A stretch of 64,000 bases of DNA from contig CM019715.1 of assembly GCA_009760885.1 (NCBI GenBank), positions 22,223,642 to 22,287,641 on the forward strand, in the 5' to 3' direction. A program made the translations under genes and the position numbers. The notes beneath the pieces were generated by a model. That model was not told the origin of the DNA, ran no database searches, and saw only the letters and a program-made list of their open reading frames with translations. The stretch is from Achatina immaculata (lineage: Eukaryota; Mollusca; Gastropoda; Stylommatophora; Achatinidae). Below, piece after piece: positions 41,001 to 53,000 of the stretch. Numbering within the stretch: the first letter of the stretch is position 1; each line of letters begins with the position of its first letter.

Positions 41001-44000
41001 CACATGAAGAAAAAATTGAAATATGCAATGATTAATAGAAAACATTGTACAAATTTAACCATTGTTTTTCCAGACCAATAATCTGGCATCTCTTGAAATT
41101 CAAATGGAACTACAACACTTTGTTTACAAGACTGCTGCTAGATTACATTATGTGTAGGATACATGGTTTTTTGTATCACAAAGATAGGATTAACAAAAGT
41201 TCAGCTTACATTTGTTTATGTTATAATTCTAGAACTTCTATAATTTATTTTTTCTAGCTACTGTTGCATGACCTCTATTCTTATATCCTATATCCTTCCC
41301 ATGCTGTTGAATAGGGCTCACAAGGTAGTTCGCCAATTTTTTGTTTTCGGCAAACTTCTCAACCTCATCAAGGGATTTTATGCCTATTAATTTGGGCTCT
41401 CTTAAAAATGTCCTCTTTAGAGTTTCACGTGGTCTGCCTATTTTTCTTTGGCCTGTTGTGTTCCACTTGATAGCTTGTTTTGGAATTCTCTGATCGTTTC
41501 TTCTCATCACATGACCAACATATGTCCATCTCCTTTTCCTGATCACCCATAAGATTGGTTGTTGTTCAGTCATCTGTCTTATCTCTACATTGTATGACCT
41601 CTGTTAATTCAGTTAATCTAACAATGTTCAGGAACTGAAGATGTAAAAATTAACATTAAACATAATAGCAACAGACTGTTGCAACTAGGGTATGGATAAG
41701 GCCCAAAATCAGGATGAACTGCAGTTCTAAGGACTGCAAACGCACCACAAACAGCCTCTGGCAGTCAAGTCCAGCTCCTGGCCTTCCCGTGGCAGAACTG
41801 TTTAAACTGACAGGAGAAGGGGCGAGGGCGAATATCTGGCGCCTGAAAACCAGTTACTTAGGGTAGATGAGTGGCACGTTTGGTAGCTCATCTGCCGCTG
41901 TTGGCGAGATCTTCAGCTGCCGTGCGTGGAGCGGTGCTCCTCCCGGCCAATGAAGAAATTTGCAAATGAGGTTGCCGCGCAGCATCACTGCGGAAAAAGT
42001 GGTAGAAAGGATAAAGCGAAGCAAACAGTCAAATCACGGCACCTCTGGTCTGGAGGTCGGCCACGTCCTGAGTGCAGTCATATCGGGTGAAATGCATGAA
42101 CCGGCTTGTCCCAGAGGTTAAGACACTGCTGGCGAGACTCCTCAAATGCCGCGCGTGGAGTGAAGCTCCTCCCGGTTAAGGAAGTAAATGCGGAAAAGAA
42201 ATAAAGGTTGCTGTGTGGCGCCGATGGGAAAAGGTGGTGGAAAGTGAAGTTTAACCTGTATGTCCAGTAGTATAGCTACGAGAGCTATACCACGGCACCT
42301 CTGATCTAGAGGCCGCCCACGTCCGAAATACACCTACACTGGTGAAATATGCCTAAACCGGCACACACCTGGGGTGGAACTTGATGGCTAGACATGTCAT
42401 GCCACCTCCGCTCTAGAGGTCGGTAATGCCTGATAAACACCCATACTGGTGAATTTTGCCTAAACCGGCTCATACCAGGGGTGAATCTTGAAGGCTATGC
42501 ATGTCACAGTACCTCTGCCCTAGAGGTCGGTCCCGTCCCAAACACGCCCATACTGGGATAATGCCTAAACCGGCTCAACCCAGGGGTAGAAGTCACTAGT
42601 GGCGAGGATTCGTCCTCCTGGACAAAAGCTCCATCCTGGTCACAACTAGGAAGGGTAGCGGCCACAACTGCAAAATGCTGAAGTCGGAGACACTGGACCA
42701 GGGCAGTCTAGATAGGCAACCACCTCTCACCCGGCGGGGATGTTTGCGTATCCTAATCACGCTGAGGTTTTCCGGTGAGAAAGTCCAACCCTGGACTGGA
42801 TGGGCAACCACCTCTCACCCGGCGGTGATACACGGGTATCTCAAAACACGTCGAGGTTTTCTGGTGAGAAAATCCAACTCTGGCCTGGGTGGGCTACCGC
42901 CTCTCACCCAGCGGGGATGCACTGATATCCTAAACACGTCGAGGTCTTCCGGTGAGAAAGTCCAACCCTAGACTAAACTGGTGCAATGAAAACCACGGTG
43001 TCACGCAATCCTGCTTCCGAGACCCACCAGGAATACAGGCTAAAGCACTGTGATACTCTGAATCCCTTGTGGCCCTCTCGTGGATCTCGTGTGGTCTATT
43101 CTGGACCACACAGGGGACCACGGGACCTAACGAGGACCACAGGCGTGAATTCAGTAGGTTCACAGTGCGGTTTTTGGTGGTAGAAGTGAACGAAGAAGAA
43201 GAAGAAGAAGGATGAAGTGCTTCCATCAGATTCTCAGATTGCTGGGTGATTTTTGATAAAAGCAGTTCATTTTTTCAATTCGAACTATGATGTTTAACAG
43301 CACGGGAAGGATTAAGATGTAAGATATAAGCTTGTTTTTTTCAGGTGTGTGGTACAGATGGCAAGACATACTCAGACTTCAGATCCCTGTCTATCACAGC
43401 ATGTAGAAATGGAAACGATAACCTCAAAGTGAACTACAAGGGACCTTGCAAAGGTGTGTTTTAGCTTGTTTCTACTCTGAACTTTTTCTTTCTACCGAGT
43501 TGTAGCTTACAATATTTTTACCTGTGCTCCAGGTGTCACTTGTTTTGTGAAGTGGTTTTTCTTAGCACTTCGCTGTGCCCTGCTCATTCCTTTACTTATC
43601 TTTATTATCTCATCTAATGGTTCTTTCTAGTTCTCCAATGTATCTCTACATCTCATCTGAACTCACTGATATTGCCAGACCTTTAATGTACAGTATTAAA
43701 GCAAAACTTGTTTTATCAAGGAAACCTCAAACAAGGTTTAATTAACATAAGACAGACATCATAGTAACATACAGAAAGATCAAATAAACTCAGTAATGCA
43801 TCTCACACATCTCATAAATCATTATATCATCATAATATCAGAATCATCTTCAGAATCTTAATGCATTACAACGTGCATCAATACAATTATATGAGGGGCA
43901 TGTAACATCCATAACAGTGATGTCAGACTAATGGGCATGATTGCAGGATTTTCCAAATTCATCATTTGGCATCACCATTCCAGATGGCAGCACTGTGCAG

Positions 44001-47000
44001 TACCATCTAGGTGGCATCCATCAGTTTAAGATGGAGGATTGATGGAGCAGTAGTCCAAACAGGAGGTTCATGCTGTGAAATAAATTATGAATGTGAAGCA
44101 GGTGCCAGCTGCAGAAATTCATTGCCAGTTACTCTGGAGATGGTGTAACGAATCAACAACATGTGGCAAACTGGTGTGCAGAACTTTGAACTGAGCAAAC
44201 AACAAGCATTGGATGTAGCACAGAGTAGCAGACCTATGACAGCATAAAGATGTGTTGTTGGTCAATTTCCTTAAAAGGGGAGCAACAATTAGTTCAGTTG
44301 TATACAATATAATTGTTGGTACAACACTGAAACATTTAAGACCTGTCATCATATATCACTCTGGGCTGTTGAGAAAGGTTTCTCCTTGGTAATTCTCACC
44401 CACATACCCTCTGATTTGGGAACTCTTGCAACACTTTCAATGGGAGAATTTGGACTATTGGCCATATAGTCCCAAATCAGGCATCAAGTGATTTTCACCT
44501 GTTCCCAGCTCTAAAGGAACATCTCAAAGGCTCTTTGTCCAGAACACCACATTTTATGAAATGGCCATCAAAAAAGCTTGTCCTACACTTAGACAAATGC
44601 CTTAGTTTTCATGGCAACTACTTGGAAAAATAAAGTGTCCATCATGGAATACAGGACATTATATATGTGTTATGTCCAGATAAGTTTTGCTTTTGGAAGT
44701 TTTAAGGATTACCCTTATATATTCATTATCAAACAGCATAATCAAATACATCAGTGCATTGTCATGGGTTGACTTTCATGTGACAGCAGTTGCTGCACAT
44801 TGGTGCAGTCTTCATCCAGGACAACACCCTTTAGAAAAGGTTCATCTTTGGCAAATCTTCAATCCAAGTGCCCCAGACTAGATTTCTTGAACCTGAACTA
44901 CATCCAAACAGCTCAGCAGCCATTTGTGGTCTCCTGAAACAGTCTTTTGCCAGTTTTCATAAATTGTGTCATGTGATATCTATTTCTAGTCTCAGCTGAA
45001 CTTACCATTTTCTTGTTCCACCTTCAACATTCTTACACAATATCTTGACTATGTCTTTACATGTACTCCTGCTTTTTTTCATATGTAGTCCAGCAATGTG
45101 TTTATAGGTGTATTCTAGCTATATTTTCATGACTTCAGTAATATTGTCCAGTCAACAAACAGTCAGTTGGTTCTTGTTTTATTACTTCAAGTAAAGCTTT
45201 TTAATGTAACTTTTGTGTTATGTTTTCTTTATTTCTTTTTTATTAATTTCTAAAATTTTCTGTTACCTTTTTTATTTTTTTAATATGTAATCAAGGAAGT
45301 ATAATACCTTGTTTGTTAACTGTTAAGTTGCCTGAATATAGCAGACTAGCCAGCTGTATTACATGTAGTATGACAGACAAACCCATTTCTCACATTACTA
45401 TGCTCAGGTACATGTGACACAGTGGTATGCAACAAGCAGTACTCTACATGTGTGATGGAGAATGGTGTACCTACCTGTTTATGTCCAACCTGCACAGACA
45501 TCACAGCATCTTATGAAGACTGTAAGTTGTCTTCCCCTGCTACAGAGCAGGCATAGGCAATGCTTCTGCCACATTATTTTTTTTTTTATTCTTTTGAACA
45601 TGTACAAGATCTTATTTGAAAACTGGAGGCACAGATCTGTCAAGAAAAAAAATTATGAATCTTTGGTTTTGGTCATGATAGTGCAGAAAGAACACCAATG
45701 GAGGGCATAGTTTCTGAGAAATAAGTGAGGGAAGGGGGACAAGGAGATGATGAATCCAAGATATCACTGTCATTTTAAACACCACATACACTGAAATAGG
45801 AATCCTAGCTACATGAGGTGCATTCACAAGGGCTGTCAAGAGAGTAGCATCCTATGAATGACAAATCACACACAATTTTAAAAATACGACCAGTCGTTAA
45901 AACATCTGAAGATCCCCATCTTGTTTTACCATTTGGCAATGGATACAACTATAAAGGTAAATGACATTATTCTGGTACTAATAACAGTTATGGTAATGGA
46001 AGGGTGAATGCAGTTGAGTAGGTAGAGATTCTTCATTTTTTTATTCTTGTTATTGCTCTGTTTACTGATCAAGTGGCTGTCTGCAATATGAGTGCAGCCT
46101 TCTGTATTAAAAGTAGACAACAGCCATTTGCTACTGGAGGCATAGCAGCAACAAATCAACACAAAAAAAATCATGTGTATTCAAATCTCCTTCCCTGAAG
46201 GACAATATCAACATGTTGTGCTTACTCTGTAGCACTGGTTAAAACCCAGATTCATGGGAGCAGCAGCTGACCAGGGCCTTAAGTCTGAAAAGCTGCTTCA
46301 GTATTGATTAACCAATTACCACTCCCTAAAGGCACTTCACAGCACAGAGTATCTATAAGCCAAGACCTTGAGCCTGAAAAGCCATCTTAATATTGATTCA
46401 GCCATTACCACCCCAAAGACATTTCAAAAGTACAGAGTATTTTATGAAGAGGACTGTAGGTGAAAGCTTCTCTGTAAGGTCCACTACCATCTTTCACACA
46501 AATCTCAACCCTTTTAAACAGACTGCAGTATCATAACAACTTGTTGCCATGGGCAAGAGCACAAGTCTCAAAGGGTGATGACCATGTATAGATCTCTAGC
46601 CCTGATAAGTGTCACACTTTTGTCAGTTATTTATGATGTACTAGCCTTAATGATAGTATTACTCTCTATCAGTCATCATTAGTTTGCTGGCTATGATAGC
46701 AAACAGTGGTTTACCAGTATCAGTCATCTTTTCATCTAGAGACATTTGTGCAAAACAAAGAGAGCAGAGGCAGTTTCAAAGTCTATGTGGACACAGTGTA
46801 TGTGTGTATAAAGAATTTGAAGGAACTGAGCTGACATTGATAGAAATAAATAAAATTGAGGAACTTCAGGGAAAGAAAACAAACCAGAAAAAAAAGAGAA
46901 CCAAAGACATGAGAAACAGAAATATCACAAAACTAAGACAGTGAATCAAGTCTAAGATTTCTAAGCACAGAAGGGACACCTCTCTAACCTTGCAACCGCA

Positions 47001-50000
47001 AAAACCATTCAAATCTCCATGATCCTGCCATCTTTTATCATTTCCACAGGAGAAATGATCTACAACGGATCTTCAGATTGATCTATTCTTTCTGCATGTA
47101 CAACTAAATAAATAGGTACAGAAGGAAGCCAGGGACCAAAATATTCCAGAAAATTTATTCAATTGAATCTCTGCACCCATGTTACTGTGAACTTATCTCT
47201 TGTTTATTACTGTGAACTTATCTCTCATTTGTTACTGTGAACTTATCTCTCATTTGTTACTGTGAACTTATCTCTCATTTATTACTGTGAACTTATCTCT
47301 CATTTGTTCCTGTGAACTTATCTCTCATTTGTTCCTGTGAACTTATCTCTCATTTGTTACTGTGACCTTATCTCTCATTTGTTACTGTGAACTTATCTCT
47401 CATTTGTTACTGTGCTGTGTCCATCTTGTCAGGTTTCTTTGTTGAAGTGTACATACATGTGTCATCGATGTTAACCTACTTTCATATCGAAACTCTTTCA
47501 TCATTTTCCTACATTTATTTTGATGTTTCTTTAAGTAATGTAAAAAACATTTACTCTTCAATTAATGATAGCAATCATGCCTTCTCACTTCTGTAACATC
47601 AGTTACTGTGTGTGCCACGAACAAAGTAACCTATATCAGCAAGTGCCACATGGAGGCCGAAACCTGCACAGCCGAGATTGAGACAAAAGTTGAGGTAGAA
47701 CATACTGGAAGACCATGCACAGGAAGTGGGCCCCGTGAGTCTGTTATTTGTAATGTTTCTATTATGGCAGACATGCATTTCTTGTTATGTTTTATGTTTG
47801 TTACATGGCGCATATATATTATTATGTAAAATGTTTCTCTGTTTGTTACATGACAAACAGTTGTTACTTGTAATGTTTCTGTGTTTTTTACGTGATGAAC
47901 AATTATCACTTGTAATGTTTCTATGTTTGTTTCTATATTTGTGTATCAGTTTGTCTACCATATGTCAGTTTGTAAGGCATATGTCCATTTGTCTGATATA
48001 AGCATCAGAACTGAATAACGTAACTTTGATAAAAATGGTATATACTTAACAATCTAATTTTCTTACATTTTCAGTGTTAATTTCTTAACTTCTCCCATGT
48101 TTGTCTTCACCATGTGTGCAATCCAGCTCTAGCCGGACCCTGGGGCGACTGGTCACCTTGTAGTGAGAAATGTAGGCAGGGAGTAAGGACCAGGATTAGA
48201 CCCATCTACGTAAACAGTTCACAGATAATCATACACAGCGTTGAGACAATACCCTGCTACAGTACATGTGATCAAGGTAAAGAAAACAATACCTAATATT
48301 TTAAATAAGATCAGTTTGTGCTAATTTAGAGAACCATCTTAGATTTCAGAAGATAACTAACCATGTTTTACATGGCACCCATAGTGATAATTGACTTCCT
48401 AAGTTATACAGACATGCTTTACTCATTGTATTATCTGCTGGATCTCTATCAAAAAGCAACAATCACAGAACGATAAGTCTTAATTTCCCTGTTATTAAGG
48501 CATGTTGAGGTTGCAGTGTCAGCCCCGTATTTCCAAGACCTTCGGCACATTAAAGTGTGATGTGGTCAGTATAAACGCCTGGCCACATTTACCTTCCCAG
48601 ATTTCTCTGGTACCCATTTTTAGAGACTGAGTGGACCCTAGGGCCTTTCTGGTGTGGTGGTAACAGAAAAAAAAATTCTTACTGCTGGGACTTGACCCTG
48701 GTACCACTGGGATTAGTTAACTGAGTGCCTGACCACTCATCTAACCAGGCCACCACAGAAAGATAACCTTTTTTTTATTTTCAGACTAACCTCTTGCATA
48801 TCCACATAAAAGCATGATAGTATATATGTTCTAGTATATTTTATGTGTGCAGAAGAGCCAGCCCTACATAAACAACATGAAAGTAAAACGAGTATACAGT
48901 ACATACATTGCTTGCCCTCAATATTTCATCCCTAAGTTCTAGTGTTTTGTGAATATGTATTTATTTGCCATAGATATAAGGGAGATGACGATGAATATAT
49001 ATTTATTTTAGAAATAATAAGGAAGATGTGTGGTGAATATACATGTATTTATTATACAAATGAGGGAGTTGAGCAGTGAATACATGTACATTCACTGCAC
49101 AAATGAGGAAGGTGAGTGATGTATGTGCATGCATTTATTACCGAAATTATGAAGAATATGGCAAATGTTCATTTTGGTACATCACTAAGACTGATTGTCA
49201 CTGAACTCCCTGCAGAGCCAGGATGTAGATCTTAGAACAAGTATTTGGACCAAGACTTATCAGAATTGGATTTTCTTTACTTCTAGCCTAGAAAACTAAA
49301 GAAATAGACAACAAGAAATTAGACTCTTTCAAAAACAAATGCCGAAGGAAAATACTCGATATGAAGTGAAATGAATTCAAGAACAATGCAGAGATAAGAC
49401 AGATGGGCAGACAACAACCTGTTGTTTCTGTGATCAGAAAAAGAAGATGGACATATGTCTGTCATGTGTTGAGAAGAAACAATCAGAGGATCCCCAAACA
49501 AGCTATCAAGTGGAACACAACAGGCCAAAGAAAAAAAAGGTTGACCACATGAAACTAAAGAAGACATTGTTAAGAGGGGCCAGTTCAGTGGGCATAACAT
49601 CCCTTGATGAGATTGAAAACTTGCCGAAGACAGGAAATCTTGGTGAACCAATGCCAGCCCTATGTGACGTTTAGCAACATGGGAAGGATGTAAGATGTAA
49701 CCCTACAAGTGAGTCCTAGAAGGAGATTTCTCTGCAATGGCAAACATTTCAATCCTTACACTCAACGAACAGACTGAAGATGCACAATGTTCTCTTATCC
49801 AGAAATACCTTATGATGGTATATCTTTGCCAGTTCTCATTTGTTGTTGTTCTGAATGCTGTTCCTCTTGCACACCACTGTATGCACCCACATAATAATAT
49901 GAAGTTCAAATAATGTTATGCTTACACCCAGAGCCAGTGCTGCAATTAGGCCAACTAGTCAGTCATATACAGTACAGATCTTACAGGAGTACAGTTTTAT

Positions 50001-53000
50001 ACATAATAGGTGTGACAACAGCATGTAATTGTCAGTGAAAAAAGTAGGAACAGCTTTATTACTTAACGAGTACACAGTTGTGAAGTTTCAGCATGAGCCT
50101 TAATCATACAAAAATGCACAGAGAGAGAGAGAATGAGAGAGAGAGAGAGAGAGGGTGTGTTACATAATTGTCAGTGGTACAGCCTCCCCAAAGTCTACTA
50201 AATATCCTGCTGTTACTATTAGCTATTTATCCACGATGGTGTGTTACATAATTGTCAGTGGTACAGCCTCCCCAAAGTCTACTAAATATCCTGCTGTTAC
50301 TATTAGCCATTTATCCACTCTACCTTATCCTCATCCAGGCCCATGCCGCAACGACACTTGTACAGCTCCAGGTCAGGTCTGTATTGCTGACGAGAACAAC
50401 GCCCCGTCCTGTGACTGTCCAGTTTGCGAGGACTTCCCCGAGGATCTTATCTGCACCAGGCTTGGAAATGTTATCCAAACCTACCCTAACGAATGTGAGC
50501 TCAACAAGGCAGCCTGCGAGAAGAAGGAGCCTTCTTATGAGGTCCTAGAGCCCAGAGCCTGTGAAGGTGAAGCTGATGAAAATAATAACAAGTCTTCCAT
50601 AGGTTCCAGAGATCCAAGTCTTTGTGTCAGGCTTAGCTTTGGACTATAATTTTCACAATTTTATTCTGTGTTAACCCTTGGTGTTCTTTATCAAAGATAT
50701 CCTAGACAACTGACATAAAAAATAATCTTGTAAATCAGTATCTTGTTTCCTGTGTTAAAATTATATTTAATTAACTTCTCAGTTACAATGCAAGAAAGCT
50801 TTTAAAATAATAGTATATTTGAAGGCCAAATTAACAAAAGCTGTAAATAATGTGACACACAATATTTAGTGTATAAGTATATAACTATATAACTATACAT
50901 GAAGCACTGCAGTAAAGCTGTGATACCAGAATGTATAAACTAGGAAAAATGTAGGAACAGCTTTATTTACTTAACGACCACAAAGTTGTGACGTTTCGGC
51001 GTGAGCCTTAGTCATACAAAAACATATAGGACAAAGAAATAGAGAGAGGAGATAAAGTACAGATTCACATGAATACTATTAAAAAGAAAAAAAAAATAAA
51101 TAGAGTACTTAGCTGTAAATTGTAAGGTGTGGCTTGTCCGGCGGTGTGTGTCAGGAATGGATTTAGTAGAACGTGGAGACTGTTTAAATGGAGACCTGTG
51201 ATATGTGGTCAGTGGGTTGTAACTGGGGGTGGTGGATGGGAGAGAGAGTGATACGATTTTGATCTAGCCAGGAGAAATTGAAATAGATGATTAGGGAAGA
51301 GAGGTTGCAAAGTGACGCTGTGAGGAGGTTTGACAAGTAAGAAGGGGTGGAGCTTAGTGGAGAGGTACTATAATGATTGAAGAGAATGTTAAGTGTAGCT
51401 GAACAGCAAGTTTAACCCATGTGGCTCCAGCGTCCCATAATTTTGAATGCAGCGGTTCTCAAGTGCCAGGCGGCTTGTGTCATCTGCGTGACAATGTTTG
51501 ATGGCTGTTACTAGAAAATCAGATTTGCCTCTGTGGTTGGGGCCATTGATTTGGGACTAGTTTCGAAGCATGCTGGGCGATGTCGTACAGATGTTTTTGC
51601 ATGCAGTCCCCTAATCTGAGGCCAGTCTCACCAATATATGTTATCCTGCATCTTTTGCAAATGATGACATATATCACATTACGGGACTCACATGTGAATC
51701 CTTCATGAAGAGTGAGGATAGTTTTGGGAAAGGTGATTGTTTTCATTTCCCAGACTACCGGGCAGGTAACGCAGTGGGGGTGGTTACATTTTCTGGTGCC
51801 AACATATGTAAGGCTCTGCTTCAAGTGGCTGTGGACATTGATGTCCTTAAGGTTTGGCTCACGTTTGTATGCCAACAGGGGTGGATCAGAGAAAATGTCG
51901 CGAGTAATGAATGGTTAGTGCACTAATCTCTAATGTGAATGTCAAGGGTTCAAATATGGCTGGAAGTGCTCCAGTCACCAAGCTGAAGAAATGGGTATTT
52001 GGCTGTTTATGGAGATAGGGAGGGAAAGGCGAATGAGCATGATGCTGACTACATCACCCTGTAGTGTGCCAACAGGTCAAGGGAAATATGGACACTACCA
52101 CCATATCCCCTAGTTGTTCCTTACATAGCTAACCACTGAGCTTTATGGAAATACACATTTGTCCAGTCAATACTAAAGGTTCTTGAAGAAGAAGAAGACA
52201 AGACAAAGCAATTACATTTACCACTTTTAATTAACCAGTCAGAAAGTGGACCATAAATTTTACATTTTTTTTTAAACTGTCAGGTATTGTCCTTTTTTTC
52301 GGTGTCACTGAAGACAGGATTTTCATTCTCCACAGAAAAACCAGTGAAGTGTGGACTCATCCGCAAATATGATGTGCCAAGAGATGACAATAACTGCAAG
52401 TCTGACCGCAGCATCAACTTTGGAGAATGCTACGGTGGCTGTGATGATGAAGCAGAGCTGTGCTGCTTTGGGGATAAAACTGCAGAAAATAGTGCCATAA
52501 TGTACTGTCCTGATGGTACCAGTTTTGAGAAGTTTGTAAGTTTACAAACATACTTACATAATATGAATACTTATAAACATATATATATTCAAAAGTACAT
52601 ACATATAGAAACATATACATGCACACATTTAGACATACGTATAAAAGGACAGGTAAAAAATAACCACAACGCAGGAAATAACTGCAATGTTTCATGCAAA
52701 TATATACAATAATTAAAATGTCCCTGAAATACTGCAGTCACCTTTTTTTACTTGTCCTCATATATACCATACATAATCATATATGCATACATATATCCAA
52801 GCATATACAGTTGTACATGTGTACACATAATTATTTACAGACATTTCTGGAAAGTTCTGCTAACTAATTAAAAAAATAAAAACTAAAATTGTAAGAAACA
52901 AAATGTAATGTGTAATATTCATACAACAAGTAACATTCCAAACATATTTAACCTTTAGGTAACACCATACATGCCCCATACATCACATTTACCAGCATAA

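Noticed and set aside
43990..44650. Active mariner
   Set aside because: The transposase motifs are spread over several frames with stops, and no clear TIR pair was found.
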